Positions 1 to 10,354 of a DNA stretch of 64,000 bases are shown here, one piece after another. Made by a program: the position numbers and the translations under genes. The stretch's first letter is position 1. The number at the start of each line of letters is the position of its first letter. The stretch spans positions 1,116,001 to 1,180,000 of the forward strand of contig NZ_JARUBF010000001.1 in assembly GCF_029626025.1 (NCBI RefSeq), given 5' to 3'. Origin of the DNA: Solwaraspora sp. WMMD406 (lineage in GTDB: Bacteria; Actinomycetota; Actinomycetes; Mycobacteriales; Micromonosporaceae). Below the pieces are notes generated by a model. It was not told the origin of the DNA, did not search any database, and was given only the letters and a program-made list of their open reading frames with translations.

Positions 1-1223
1 TGGTCGCCGGGATCATGACCGTGTTGATGGGCGTGGTCGCCCGGTTCCCGCTGGCGCTGGCCGCCGGACTGGGTGTCAACGCGCTCGTCGCCTTCGAGAT
101 CGCGCCCCAGATGACCTGGGCCGACGCGATGGGGCTGGTGGTCATCGAAGGTGTGATCATCCTGGTGTTGGTGTTGACCGGCCTGCGTACGGCGGTCTTC
201 CGGGCCGTACCGACGCAGTTGAAGACGGCGATCGGGGTCGGCATCGGGCTGTTCCTGGCTCTGATCGGTTTCGTCAACGCCGGATTCGTCACCGGCGGCA
301 CCGCGTCTCCACCGCTCGGTCTCGGCGTCAACGGTCAGATCGCCACCTGGCCGGCCCTGGTTTTCGTGCTCGGCCTGCTGCTGACCCTGGTGCTGGTCGT
401 CCGCAAGGTGCGCGGCGCGATCCTGATCGGCATCCTCGGCTCGACCGTACTGGCGATCGTGGTCGAGGCGATCGGCGGACTCGGCCCGGCCGGAGGACCC
501 GACGGCCAGCCCGGTGGCTGGTCGCTGACCGTGCCGAGCATGCCCGATCGGGTGGTCGGCATGCCGGACCTGTCGCTGCTGGGCAACTTCAGTGTGCTGG
601 GCGCCTGGGATTCGGCGACCTGGCTGATCGCCCTGATGTTCGTCTTCACCCTGCTGCTCACCGACTTCTTCGACACGATGGGCACGATGGTCGCCGTCGG
701 TCAGGAAGGGAACCTGCTCGACGCCGAGGGGATGCCGCCGCGTACCAAGGAGATCTTGATCGTCGATTCGATCGCCGCCGCGGCGGGCGGTGCGGCCAGC
801 ACGTCGAGCAACACGTCGTACATCGAAAGCGCCGCCGGTGTCGCGGAGGGTGCCCGGACCGGAGTGGCCAACCTGGTCACCGGCGCGCTGTTCCTGCTCG
901 CCGTCTTTCTGTCTCCGCTGGTCGAGGTGGTGCCGTTCGAGGCGGCGTCGACCGCGCTGGTGGTCGTCGGCTTCCTGATGCTGACCGCCGTCCGGACCAT
1001 CGACTGGACCGACTACGAGATCGCCATTCCGGCGTTCCTGACGATCGTGTTGATGCCGTTCACCTACTCGATCTCCAACGGGATCGGTGCCGGGGTGATC
1101 ACCTTCGTGCTGATCAAGCTGGTCAAGGGCAAGGCGGCGCAGGTGCACCCGCTGCTGTACGGCGTGGCCGCGCTCTTCACCCTCTACTTCCTGCGGCATC
1201 CGCTGGAGTTGCTGATCGGTTGA
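1..1223 (+). CDS. NCS2/AzgA-type purine permease, 5'-truncated by the window
   Basis: Inner-membrane permease, most likely taking up adenine, guanine or hypoxanthine. The frame is open from base 3 (Val-Ala-Gly-Ile before the Met at 15), so the N-terminus lies outside the window. About 407 residues are visible against roughly 450-480 for the family. The protein is almost entirely hydrophobic, with repeated membrane segments. The stretch LLLTDFFDTMGTMVAVGQEG followed by NTSYIESAAG is the characteristic AzgA-family region that lines the substrate path. It stops at 1221-1223, upstream of a co-directional MarR gene. Family assignment is firm; the exact purine is inferred. Confidence 0.88.
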   Translation, partial: VAGIMTVLMGVVARFPLALAAGLGVNALVAFEIAPQMTWADAMGLVVIEGVIILVLVLTGLRTAVFRAVPTQLKTAIGVGIGLFLALIGFVNAGFVTGGTASPPLGLGVNGQIATWPALVFVLGLLLTLVLVVRKVRGAILIGILGSTVLAIVVEAIGGLGPAGGPDGQPGGWSLTVPSMPDRVVGMPDLSLLGNFSVLGAWDSATWLIALMFVFTLLLTDFFDTMGTMVAVGQEGNLLDAEGMPPRTKEILIVDSIAAAAGGAASTSSNTSYIESAAGVAEGARTGVANLVTGALFLLAVFLSPLVEVVPFEAASTALVVVGFLMLTAVRTIDWTDYEIAIPAFLTIVLMPFTYSISNGIGAGVITFVLIKLVKGKAAQVHPLLYGVAALFTLYFLRHPLELLIG

Positions 1224-1308
1224 CCGGCGCGGCGTCCGGCAGTCGCCACCGGCGGTACCCTCGTGGTGCCGCCGGTGACCGTGGTCATATCGGCTGGGCG
1301 ATCGAGTG

Positions 1309-1331
1309 GTTCGTTAGTTAGGCTAACGAAC
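1309..1331. promoter_or_regulatory. Perfect palindrome, probable MarR autoregulatory operator
   Basis: GTTCGTTAG (1309-1317) and CTAACGAAC (1323-1331) form perfect 9-bp inverted arms around a 5-base spacer. The right arm ends 18 bases before the chosen ATG of the MarR gene. Its size and position suit a dimeric winged-helix repressor that controls its own gene. Binding by that protein is inference. Confidence 0.7.
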
Positions 1332-1349
1332 GTGACGGAGTGGGCGGTG

Positions 1350-1781
1350 ATGGGCGAGCAGGTCACGGCGGCGCAACTGGCGACGTCCCTGCGCGATGCC
1401 ATCACCCGGCTCAACCGACGGGTCAGACAGGCTCGCCCGGTCGGCGATCTCACGGTTACCCAGCTCTCCGCGCTCACCAGTCTCGAGCTGGCCGGCGCGA
1501 TGAGCCCCCGGGAGCTGTCCGACGTCGAGCGGGTGCAGCCACCGACGATGACCAAGATCGTCGCCAAGCTTGAGGAGCGCGGACTGGTGCGGCGTACCCC
1601 GCACCCGACCGACGGCCGCCAGGTCATCCTGTCAGCCACCGCATCAGGCCGCGAGGTGATCGCCGGATTCGAGCGGATACGCGATGAATGGCTGGCCACC
1701 CGGCTCGGTGAGCTGAGTCCCGACGATCGCGACACGCTACGGCGGGCCGCCGAGATCCTCTCGGAGGTCGCCCGCGGCTGA
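1350..1781 (+). CDS. MarR-family transcriptional regulator
   Basis: A 143-residue winged-helix regulator, the usual MarR length. The central segment SPRELSDVERVQPPTMTKIV is the recognition helix region. It is followed by the wing with LVRRTPHPTDGRQ, which carries the conserved Asp-x-Arg of the family. ATG 1350 is chosen because GGAG at 1337-1340 lies 9 bases upstream; GTG 1332 and GTG 1263 are in-frame alternatives. A perfect 9-bp-arm palindrome lies just upstream. The gene precedes an MFS exporter by 75 bases, a common MarR/efflux arrangement, so it may control the exporter as well as itself. Confidence 0.88.
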   Translation: MGEQVTAAQLATSLRDAITRLNRRVRQARPVGDLTVTQLSALTSLELAGAMSPRELSDVERVQPPTMTKIVAKLEERGLVRRTPHPTDGRQVILSATASGREVIAGFERIRDEWLATRLGELSPDDRDTLRRAAEILSEVARG

Positions 1782-1856
1782 CCGAGACGGTCGTCGCGTC
1801 CGGGTCCGCTTCGTCCCACGTGGATGACGCGTACGACCCGAGGAGGCGCACCCCGA

Positions 1857-3155
1857 GTGCGGGCGACACTGAACACCACCTTCCAGTCCCTACAGGTCCG
1901 CAACTACCGGATCTTCGCCACCGGCCAGCTGATCAAGTTGATCGGCGTGTGGATGATGTTCATCGCACAGGACTGGCTGGTCCTGCAGCTTTCGGACGAC
2001 TCCGCCACCGCCCTCGGCGTGGTGGTCGCCCTGCAGTTCACGCCGGTCCTGCTCTTCACGCTGTTCTTCGGCCGGCTCGCGGACCGCTACGACAAGCGGC
2101 TGCTGCTCTTCGTCGCCAACGCGATCTGGTGCGTGCTGGCCCTGGTGATGAGCGGGCTGGTACTGACCGGTGTGGTGCAGCTCTGGCACGTGTTCGTCTT
2201 CGCCGGACTACTCGGCGTCGGCAACGCCTTGGAGACACCGGTACGTCAGGCGTTCGTCTCCGAGCTCGTCGGCACCCCGCTGCTACCGAACGCCCTCGCG
2301 CTCTCCTCGGCGACCTTCAACACCGCCCGGATCGTCGGTCCGGCCGTCGCCGGCCTGGCGATCGCCGCCTTCGACGTGGGCCCGGTTTTCCTGATCAGCG
2401 CCGTCTCGTCGGCCGCGCCACTGGTGGGTCTGGTCCGGATGCGCGCCGGCGAACTGCATCGGGCCGGGCTGCCGCCCCGTGCCGAACGCGACGCCGCACG
2501 GGTGGTCGACGGGTTGCGGTACGTCGCCCGCCGTCCCGACCTGCTGCTGCCGATGGGGCTGATGGCCGTACTCGGGCTGCTGCTGTTCAACTTCCAGCTC
2601 ACCCTCGCCGCGCTGGCCAAGACGGTGTTCAACACCGGCGCGGCCACCTTCGGGCTGTTCACCACGGCACTGGCCGTGGGCGCGCTCGCCGGGGCGCTGG
2701 CCGCGAGCGGGCGGCGAGATCGTCCCTCGGTGTACGTGGTGATCGGCAGCGCCCTGGTGTTCGCGGGTCTCGGCACGCTGGTCGGCCTGGCGCCGACGTA
2801 CTGGCTGGTCGTGGTCCTGCTGGTACCCACCGGCTTCTTCATGGTCTACTTCGCGCAGGCATCCAACCAGCGGGTGCAGCTCGGCGTGGACGCCGCTTTC
2901 CGGGGCCGGGTGATGTCGCTGTGGGTGTTGGTCTTCCTGGGTACCAACCCGGTCGGGGCACCGATGATCGGCTGGGTGGCCGAACATCTCGGCGCCGGCA
3001 CCAGCATCTGGCTGGGCGGCCTGGTCTCCTTCCTCACCGCTGCGGGCGCGCTGATGTGGCAGTTGCGGCGTACCCGTAGCCGGGTCCGGCTGTGCTGGTC
3101 TCCGCTGCCCCGGCTCTCCGTCCGTCCGGCCGAGCCGTCGCCGGCCCGCCCCTGA
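1857..3155 (+). CDS. MFS efflux transporter
   Basis: A 432-residue, twelve-helix major facilitator of the MFS_3 (enterobactin-exporter-like) type. The N-terminal region has the YRIFATGQLIKLIGVWM opening helix, and the loop between helices 2 and 3 has GRLADRYDKR, the motif A of the superfamily. A central loop around residues 195-215 separates the halves. GTG 1857 is preferred over ATG 1824 because AGGAGG at 1841-1846 is 10 bases upstream. It lies directly after the MarR regulator and probably exports a small toxic compound or siderophore; the substrate cannot be read from sequence. Confidence 0.85.
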   Translation: MRATLNTTFQSLQVRNYRIFATGQLIKLIGVWMMFIAQDWLVLQLSDDSATALGVVVALQFTPVLLFTLFFGRLADRYDKRLLLFVANAIWCVLALVMSGLVLTGVVQLWHVFVFAGLLGVGNALETPVRQAFVSELVGTPLLPNALALSSATFNTARIVGPAVAGLAIAAFDVGPVFLISAVSSAAPLVGLVRMRAGELHRAGLPPRAERDAARVVDGLRYVARRPDLLLPMGLMAVLGLLLFNFQLTLAALAKTVFNTGAATFGLFTTALAVGALAGALAASGRRDRPSVYVVIGSALVFAGLGTLVGLAPTYWLVVVLLVPTGFFMVYFAQASNQRVQLGVDAAFRGRVMSLWVLVFLGTNPVGAPMIGWVAEHLGAGTSIWLGGLVSFLTAAGALMWQLRRTRSRVRLCWSPLPRLSVRPAEPSPARP

Positions 3156-3165
3156 GGCCGAGGGC

Positions 3166-3200
3166 CTGCGTCAGCTGGACGGGTCTGCGTCAGCTGGACG
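3166..3200. repeat. Short direct repeat, two 16-bp copies
   Basis: CTGCGTCAGCTGGACG occurs at 3166-3181 and again at 3185-3200, just after the MFS stop. No gene or mobile element end is attached to it. It may be a small local duplication. Confidence 0.7.
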
Positions 3201-3221
3201 AGGACCTCTCGGTACGTGCAG

Positions 3222-3252
3222 CGGCGAGCTCGGCTGTGTGCCGAGCCCGCCG
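3222..3252. terminator. Hairpin between convergent genes, probable bidirectional terminator
   Basis: Thirteen-base arms (3222-3234 and 3240-3252) around the loop TGTGT, with one mismatch. The hairpin lies between the end of the MFS gene and the end of the convergent GH62 gene. It has no long T tract, which is common in high-GC actinobacteria. Confidence 0.55.
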
Positions 3253-3283
3253 TGTCAGATGTCGCGTTCTTGTTGCCTGTTGG

Positions 3284-4816
3284 TCAGCGTTGCAGGGTCA
3301 GGACTCCCGGCCGGTAGGGCAGGAGGCCGTAGTCACCGCCGGAGTTGGGCGACCGCCCTTGGTAGAGCATCTGCAGGTTGCAGGGGTCGATGGTCATGGT
3401 CTGGTCGGCGTTGGTGCGGATCAACTCGCCGTGGCTGATGTCGTTGGTCCAGGTGGCGCCGCTGTTGGCCCGGCCGGCGAAGGGGTTGGATTCGCTGGTG
3501 GCGTTCGGGGTCCACGATCCGCCGAGGTTGGTGGCGGTGAAGGAGCGGAAGTAGCGGCCCTGGGAGCCGATCGCCTCGACGATCATCAGGTACCGCTGCT
3601 GACCCTGCAGCTTGTAGACCTGGACGCCTTCGAACAGGTTGTTCGTGGTGTCGGTCATGATAGTGGTGTAGTTGGAGCCGAAGCTGCCGGGGAAGTTGCC
3701 GATGGGCATGCTGGCCCGGTAGATGCGGCCGTTGTCGCCGGCGAAGAACAGGTACATGTTCTGGTCGTCGCCGATCAACGCCTGGTCGATCGGTCCGGTG
3801 CCGGAGTTGGAGATGCTGCCGGTGAACAGGGTCTGGTGTGCCGACCAGCTGTTCACGTTCGTCGGGTTGGTCGACGTCCGGTAGGAGAACGCCGGTCCGC
3901 CCCACTGGTAGGCCAGGACCCACACGTTACGCGGCGCGAAGTAGAACAGCGACGGTGCGACGGCGGAGAACGGCATGCGGTTCTGGCTGGCCGAGCCCAT
4001 CTGGTTCCAGTTGGAGAACAGGCCGAAGTTCATCGATCCCCACGACGTACCGAAGTCGTGGGTGGTGGCGTAGACGAGGTGCTGGCCGTTGTAGGGGGCG
4101 TGGGTGAAGTCCTTGAGTGACACCCAGCCGGAGGCCGGCTGCGCGAGGGCGCCGGTCGAGGACCACCGGTACGTCGACGGCAGGTTGCACGTACCACCCG
4201 GCGGCGGCGTGGTCGGGTCGGGGTTCGGGTTGCCGCCGCCGTCGACCCGGACGAGTTGCCATTGCTGGTTGGTGCCGTTCCAGTCGTCGTACTGGACGAT
4301 GTTGCCGCCGTCGGCGGTCGAGGCGCCTTGGACTTCGAGGGCCTTGTTGCTGTGTCGGCTGATCAGTCGGATGTGTCCGCCGTCGGAGTCGGCGAGGCGC
4401 CACTGTTGGTTGGTGCCGTTGTGGTCGGCCCATTGGACGATGGCGGCGCCGTTGGCGGTAGACCAGTTGTAGACGTCGAGGACTTTGCCGGAGAGTCGGG
4501 ACTTGAGTCGGTAGTAGCCGCCGCCGGAGTCGACGAACTGCCACTGCTGCTGGTTGCCGTTGTTGCGGGCCCACTGGGTGATGCGGGCCCCGTCGTTGGT
4601 GGCGAGGTTGTAGACGTCCAGGGCTTTGCCGCTGTTGCGGTTGATCAGCACGTACCACGCGGTCGTGTCGACCGTCGCGGCGGCGGCGGGTGTCGACACC
4701 GCCGCCGCGCCGACGCCGGCGAGTACCGCCGTCACGCCAGCGGCGACGACCCGCGGCAACCATCCACGGCGCCGGGACGGCGGCGCCACAGATAGAGATC
4801 TACCAAAGGCAAACAT
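3284..4816 (-). CDS. Secreted GH62 alpha-L-arabinofuranosidase with ricin-type CBM13
   Basis: A 510-residue exported enzyme that removes arabinofuranosyl side chains from arabinoxylan. A signal peptide with arginines, a hydrophobic core and TPAAAAT covers residues 1-48. A beta-trefoil lectin domain (about 50-190) shows three QxW repeats near 91, 138 and 185. A Pro/Thr linker (196-208) leads to the GH62 domain (210-510). Conserved GH62 residues are visible: Asp236 in LKDFT, Asp344 in GPIDQ and Glu396 in LFEGVQVY, matching base, pKa modulator and acid. ATG at 4816 has GGAGGAA five bases upstream. A LacI-type palindrome lies about 340 bp upstream. Lectin before catalytic domain is the order seen in several actinomycete GH62 enzymes. 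Confidence 0.93.
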   Translation of the reverse strand: MFAFGRSLSVAPPSRRRGWLPRVVAAGVTAVLAGVGAAAVSTPAAAATVDTTAWYVLINRNSGKALDVYNLATNDGARITQWARNNGNQQQWQFVDSGGGYYRLKSRLSGKVLDVYNWSTANGAAIVQWADHNGTNQQWRLADSDGGHIRLISRHSNKALEVQGASTADGGNIVQYDDWNGTNQQWQLVRVDGGGNPNPDPTTPPPGGTCNLPSTYRWSSTGALAQPASGWVSLKDFTHAPYNGQHLVYATTHDFGTSWGSMNFGLFSNWNQMGSASQNRMPFSAVAPSLFYFAPRNVWVLAYQWGGPAFSYRTSTNPTNVNSWSAHQTLFTGSISNSGTGPIDQALIGDDQNMYLFFAGDNGRIYRASMPIGNFPGSFGSNYTTIMTDTTNNLFEGVQVYKLQGQQRYLMIVEAIGSQGRYFRSFTATNLGGSWTPNATSESNPFAGRANSGATWTNDISHGELIRTNADQTMTIDPCNLQMLYQGRSPNSGGDYGLLPYRPGVLTLQR

Positions 4817-5337
4817 GAACTTCCTCCAATGGCCGGAGCCAGACGGTCTACCCGGAGAGGAGGCACCACGACGCGTGGCCGGGGCCGGTGTCGTGGTCGC
4901 CGGTGGTGAGGAGGCGTCCGCTTGCCCTGGCGCACGCCAATACCAGATCCGACGAAGCGGGCTTGCCCGGTGAACCACTGACGCTCGTCGTCCTTGACCA
5001 TCGACTGTGAGCGATAACACGCCGTTCGTCAAGTCGTAACAGTGCAGCTTCGTCGGCAACCTGCGTGCCGTGGTGCTGCTGCCTGATACCAGCGCTGACT
5101 CTCCGCAAGTGCCGCAGTACCTACCGGGGCGGGCTGCGATGTGGTCCCAGCGAAAGGGTCGATGTTGTCGATAACATCGACTGATGTTTATCATTGTGGG
5201 CCTTCGGTTCCACGCACGGTGGTCGAGCGGGCGCGGGCTCGTGGTCAGCTCGGTTTCCCGGCCAGCTCGACCACCGCGTGCGGGACTCGGCCGTCAGCCT
5301 TGCGGGACCGCCCCGCCAGCCGGCCCGCTGTCGTCGA
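4817..5337. other. 521-bp intergenic region upstream of the GH62 gene
   Basis: No gene supported. It holds the GH62 ribosome site at 4821-4827 and the palindrome at 5160-5179. An in-frame extension of the GH62 gene up to 5194 is open but has no signal-peptide logic and is rejected. Confidence 0.7.
5160..5179. promoter_or_regulatory. LacI-family-type operator palindrome
   Basis: CGATGTT (5160-5166) and AACATCG (5173-5179) flank GTCGAT. The near-palindrome CGATGTTGTCGATAACATCG resembles the ATGTTATCGATAACAT-like sites found before plant-polysaccharide genes in actinomycetes (family knowledge, from memory). The nearest gene it could control is the minus-strand GH62 arabinofuranosidase. No LacI regulator is in the window. 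Confidence 0.6.
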
Positions 5338-6324
5338 TTACCAGGCCCAGGCTTCCGGGCCAGGTCCGCCCTGGCCGACCGGCGGGAACAGCTCGTCCAG
5401 CCGCTGGAGGGTGGCTTCGTCCAGGGTCACGTCGAGCGCGCCGAGCGCGCCGTCCAGCTGGGCGATCGTCCGTGGGCCGATGATCGGGGCGGTCACCCCG
5501 GGACGGGACAACAGCCAGGCCAGCGCCACGTCGGCTGGCTCATGACCCAGCTCGGCACAGAACTTCTCGTACGCCTCGATGGTGCCGCGATGTTCGGCGA
5601 GCGCGTCGGCGGACCGACCGCTGGCAGAGCGGGCCTGCTCGCCGGCGGCCTGCTTGCGGATCGCGCCGCTGAGCAACCCGCCGTGCAGCGGAGACCAGGG
5701 GATGACGCCGAGGCCGAAGTGCTGCGCCGCCGGGATCACCTCCAGCTCGACATGGCGGGTCAGCAGGTTGTAGATGCACTGCTCGGCGACCAGGCCGAGG
5801 AAGTTGCGCTTACCGGCCGCCTCCTGCGCGGCCGCGATGTGCCAGCCCGCGAAGTTGGACGAGCCGACGTAGAGCACCTTGCCGTGCGCGACCAGTGTCT
5901 CCATCGCCTGCCAGATCTCCTCCCATGGAGTCTGCCGCGAGACGTGATGCATCTGGTACAGGTCGATCCACTCGGTCTGTAGGCGGCGTAGCGAATCCTC
6001 ACAGGCGCGAACGATGTGCCGGGCCGACAAACCCTGCTCATTGGGCCATTCGCCCATCTTTCCGTACACTTTAGTAGCCAGGACGACCTTCTCGCGTCGA
6101 CCGCCGCCCTGCGCGTACCACCGGCCGATGATCTGCTCGGTGATTCCTTCGCCGAGCTGCCAGCCGTAGACGTTGGCGGTGTCGTGGAAGTTGATCCCGT
6201 GTTCCAGCGCCCGATCCATGATCGCGAAGCTGTCGGTTTCGGTGGTCTGCGGTCCGAAGTTCATGGTGCCGAGGCAGAGCCGGCTCACGGACAGTCCCGT
6301 ACGCCCGAGGTTGGTGTACTCCAT
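5338..6324 (-). CDS. Aldo/keto reductase
   Basis: A 328-residue NADPH-dependent TIM-barrel reductase of the YghZ/Tas-like group. The opening MEYTNLGRTGLSVSRLCLGT is typical. The catalytic tetrad can be placed at Asp48, Tyr53 (HDTANVYG), Lys85 (VLATKVYG) and His126 (DLYQMH). The C-terminal cofactor loop shows PIIGPRTIAQLDGAL. Start is set at the Met that begins this family motif, not the in-frame ATG ten codons upstream. It is followed on the same strand by nothing obviously related, so substrate is unknown. Confidence 0.9.
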   Translation of the reverse strand: MEYTNLGRTGLSVSRLCLGTMNFGPQTTETDSFAIMDRALEHGINFHDTANVYGWQLGEGITEQIIGRWYAQGGGRREKVVLATKVYGKMGEWPNEQGLSARHIVRACEDSLRRLQTEWIDLYQMHHVSRQTPWEEIWQAMETLVAHGKVLYVGSSNFAGWHIAAAQEAAGKRNFLGLVAEQCIYNLLTRHVELEVIPAAQHFGLGVIPWSPLHGGLLSGAIRKQAAGEQARSASGRSADALAEHRGTIEAYEKFCAELGHEPADVALAWLLSRPGVTAPIIGPRTIAQLDGALGALDVTLDEATLQRLDELFPPVGQGGPGPEAWAW

Positions 6325-6372
6325 GGGCACAACCCTGCCACGCGGGTCCGGCATGTGCCGGCAACGGACCGA

Positions 6373-7449
6373 TCAGGAGCTCTCGCGGGCCGCCGGGCCG
6401 CTGCCGAAAAGGACGTCGTCCCAGCTGGGCAGCCGCTTGCGGGGCTTGCCGGAACTGTCGGCCGGGGTCTCGCCAGCAGCGGCGGCGGCCCCGGACCGGC
6501 GAGGACGGAGCACCGCCAGCGAGGGCACGGCAGGAACCTCTTTCGGCGCGTCGGCGTCGTCGTCGAAGGCGGAACCGCCACCGAGCAACGCGGCGGCGCC
6601 TCCGGCGACCGACCGCTGCCGGGCCGGGTCGTTGCCGGCGGATGCCGCCGGGTCCAAGCCACGACCAGCGGCGGAGCCGAGCGGACGATCCAGCGAGGCG
6701 AGCAGCGCGTCGCGACCGGCCCGGATCGGATCCCGGCCGGGCCGTGGCGCGTCGCCCGCCGCCGCCGCTGGCAGTGCGTGCCCACCGCGACCGAGCTCAC
6801 CCCGGGACGGGCCGGGTAGGGCGTGGCCGCCCCGCTCCGGTGCCGGCTCCTGGCCGAGGATCTGGGTGGGACGCTCGGTGCAGAGATATTGCGCCATGTC
6901 GTCGTGTGGCGAGATGACCTGGCGGCTCTTGTCAAGCTCCCAGATCGCCTGAGCGGTGGCCTTGCCCGACGGCCAGGTGGCGATGATCCGCCACGTGCCG
7001 TCGTCGCGACGGTACGCGTCCCAGGAGATCTTTTCGGCGTCGATGCCGTGCTGAGCCAGCCGTCCGTCGACGACCTCGGCGAGCGGGGCGCCCTTCTCCG
7101 AGTTCTTCAGCCGGGTCCGCCGCGCGTGCTGGGCGAGCATCGCCCGTTCCTGCAGCACCGGTCCGGCGTACCGCAGCACCCGGTCGACGGGAACGCCGGC
7201 GATCCGGGCGACGTCGTCGGCGGACTCACCGGCCCGGATCCGGGCCTGGATGTCGCGTGGAGACAGCGACGGCTTGCTGTCGCCGGTCGAGGCGGCGACG
7301 GTCAACGTGGCTGGGTGGCTCCCGGGATCGGCCTGCACCGCCGTGGAGATCCGGTCGTCGATGGGCAGCGCGAGCAGCCGACCCACCTCATCGGCGAGGA
7401 CCAGGGCCTGCCCGTCCTCGGAGAGGGCGACGAAGCGTACTGGGCGCAT
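6373..7449 (-). CDS. sepH: Septation protein SepH (DUF3071)
   Basis: A 358-residue protein. Residues 1-165 are the conserved DUF3071 region, beginning MRPVRFVALSEDGQALVLAD and containing a helix-turn-helix-like segment (DIQARIRAGESADDVARIAG, around 70-90). In Streptomyces and mycobacteria SepH stimulates FtsZ assembly at division sites. The C-terminal half is low-complexity, Ala/Gly/Pro/Arg-rich and probably disordered, which is also typical. ATG at 7449 has GGAGG at 7457-7461 upstream on the minus strand. It stands alone between serC and the aldo/keto reductase, both on the same strand. Confidence 0.88.
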   Translation of the reverse strand: MRPVRFVALSEDGQALVLADEVGRLLALPIDDRISTAVQADPGSHPATLTVAASTGDSKPSLSPRDIQARIRAGESADDVARIAGVPVDRVLRYAGPVLQERAMLAQHARRTRLKNSEKGAPLAEVVDGRLAQHGIDAEKISWDAYRRDDGTWRIIATWPSGKATAQAIWELDKSRQVISPHDDMAQYLCTERPTQILGQEPAPERGGHALPGPSRGELGRGGHALPAAAAGDAPRPGRDPIRAGRDALLASLDRPLGSAAGRGLDPAASAGNDPARQRSVAGGAAALLGGGSAFDDDADAPKEVPAVPSLAVLRPRRSGAAAAAGETPADSSGKPRKRLPSWDDVLFGSGPAARESS

Positions 7450-7798
7450 CGCGTTGCCTCCGTCCCGCTGAGCTGCCCGCGCCGCAGGTCGACCTGTCCA
7501 CGGCGTCCTCCGCAACACGGTACGCCGATAAGTCACCCGATGGGAGTAGGCCACGCCGCATGTGTCAGGTGAGCTGCCTGGATCTGCCCGGTCGGTGGGC
7601 TCGACGGGCCGGGACGGCGATCGAGGCCGAGCTATCGGCAGCGGTTACGACAAGTCGGCAATCAACCGACATAATAGCTAAAAGCGGCTGATCCAGCCAC
7701 AAGGAGTGACTAAATTCGCCGTGTCGCGCGGCTACCGCCGGTGTCGCTTGGCCGGTGTCGGTGTCGCGTTGCCGCCGGGCCCGATCAGAGTCGCTCGG
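7450..7798. other. 349-bp intergenic region between serC and sepH
   Basis: No gene supported. The AT-richer part around 7640-7685, including GTCGGCAATCAACCGAC (short inverted repeat) and ATAATAGCTA, is the likely sepH promoter zone on the minus strand; no -35/-10 pair is convincing enough to call. Confidence 0.5.
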
Positions 7799-9097
<1,299 letters not shown>

Positions 9098-10204
9098 TCA
9101 GACGTCGTGCGGTACGGCGTCCCAGCCGGCGACCTGCTGCGGCTTGCGCGGGGCCGGGCCGACGTAGCGCGCCGACGGGCGGACCAGCCGCTTGAGCCGC
9201 TTCTGCTCCAGGATGTGCGCGCTCCACCCGCCCATCCGGGCGCAGGTGAACATCGAGGTGAACATGTGCGCCGGCACCTCGGCGAAGTCGAGCACCACGG
9301 CCGACCAGAACTCGACGTTGGTGGCCAGCACCCGGTCCGGCTTGCGGTTGTGCAGCTCCTCCAGGGCGGCCTTCTCCAGGGCCTCGGCGACCTCGTAGCG
9401 GGGGGCACCCAGTTCCTTGGCGGTACGGCGCAGCACCCGCGCCCGGGGGTCCTCGGCCCGGTACACCCGGTGTCCGAAGCCCATCAGCCGTTCGCCCCGG
9501 TCGAGCACGCCCTTGACGTACGACTCGGCGTCACCGCTGCGCTCGACGCCCTCGATCATGTGCAACACCCGGGACGGGGCTCCGCCGTGCAGCGGGCCGG
9601 AGAGCGCGCCGATGCCGGAGGAGATGCAGGCGGCGGCGTCGGCGCCGGTGGAGGCGACCACCCGGGCGGTGAAGGTGGAGGCGTTCATGCCGTGCTCGGC
9701 GGCGGAGATGAAGTAGGCGTCGACCGCCTTGACGTGCCGGGGGTCGGGCTCGCCGCGCCACCGACGCATGAAGCGTTCGACGATGGTCTGCGCCTTGTCG
9801 ATCTCCTTCTGCGGCACGGCCGGCAGACCGAGGCCACGGGCGGACTGGGCGACGAAGGAGAGCGCGGTGACCGACACCCGGGCCAGGTCGGCGCGGGCTT
9901 GTTCGTTGGAGATGTCGAGCAGCTGTGACAGCCCCCAGTACGGGGCGAGCATGGCGACGGCGGACTGGACGTCCACCCGGATGTCGCCGGAGTGCACCGG
10001 CACCGGGAACGGTTCGGCCGGCGGCAGCCCGGGGCCGAAGCGTCCGTCGACCAGTAGGGCCCACACGTTTCCGAAGGAGACCTGCCCGATCAGATCTTCG
10101 ATATCGACTCCGCGATATCTGAGGGCACCGCCTTCTTTGTCAGGCTCGGCGATCTCGGTCTCGAAGGCGATCACACCTTCGAGCCCCGGCTTGAAGTCGG
10201 ACAT
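9098..10204 (-). CDS. citA: Citrate synthase 2 (actinobacterial CitA type)
   Basis: A 368-residue citrate synthase condensing oxaloacetate and acetyl-CoA. Active-site histidines are His206 (GPLHGGAPSRVL) and His245 (MGFGHRVYRAEDPRA). At the position where most citrate synthases have Asp in an NVDFYSG motif, this protein reads NVEFWSA with Glu298; as I recall this is usual for the short CitA-like branch, so it is a subfamily mark and not damage. The end ILEQKRLKRLVRPSARYVGP is typical. It is divergent from pdxH, with 150 bp of shared upstream DNA. Confidence 0.92.
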   Translation of the reverse strand: MSDFKPGLEGVIAFETEIAEPDKEGGALRYRGVDIEDLIGQVSFGNVWALLVDGRFGPGLPPAEPFPVPVHSGDIRVDVQSAVAMLAPYWGLSQLLDISNEQARADLARVSVTALSFVAQSARGLGLPAVPQKEIDKAQTIVERFMRRWRGEPDPRHVKAVDAYFISAAEHGMNASTFTARVVASTGADAAACISSGIGALSGPLHGGAPSRVLHMIEGVERSGDAESYVKGVLDRGERLMGFGHRVYRAEDPRARVLRRTAKELGAPRYEVAEALEKAALEELHNRKPDRVLATNVEFWSAVVLDFAEVPAHMFTSMFTCARMGGWSAHILEQKRLKRLVRPSARYVGPAPRKPQQVAGWDAVPHDV

Positions 10205-10354
10205 ATGGCTCTCCTGGGTGGGGATTTGGTGGTCCTGCCCGAGCGCCCGGTAGAACTGCTTCAGGCGGCCCGCAACGGCATTTGTCGTGCACTTGCCTGG
10301 TGGGTAACCAGCGTAGGTTCGACCACAGGGGTAGCCCTAGTCGAGGAGAGCGAC

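Noticed and set aside
1263-1349. Longer MarR start at GTG 1263 or 1332
   Set aside because: They would place the operator inside or at the coding start; ATG 1350 has the proper ribosome site.
3166-3200. 16-bp direct repeat as a phage attachment site
   Set aside because: No integrase, tRNA gene or element boundary is nearby; copies are adjacent.
4817-5194. N-terminal extension of the GH62 protein
   Set aside because: The ATG at 4816 has a strong ribosome site and begins a proper signal peptide; the extension lacks both and covers the operator.
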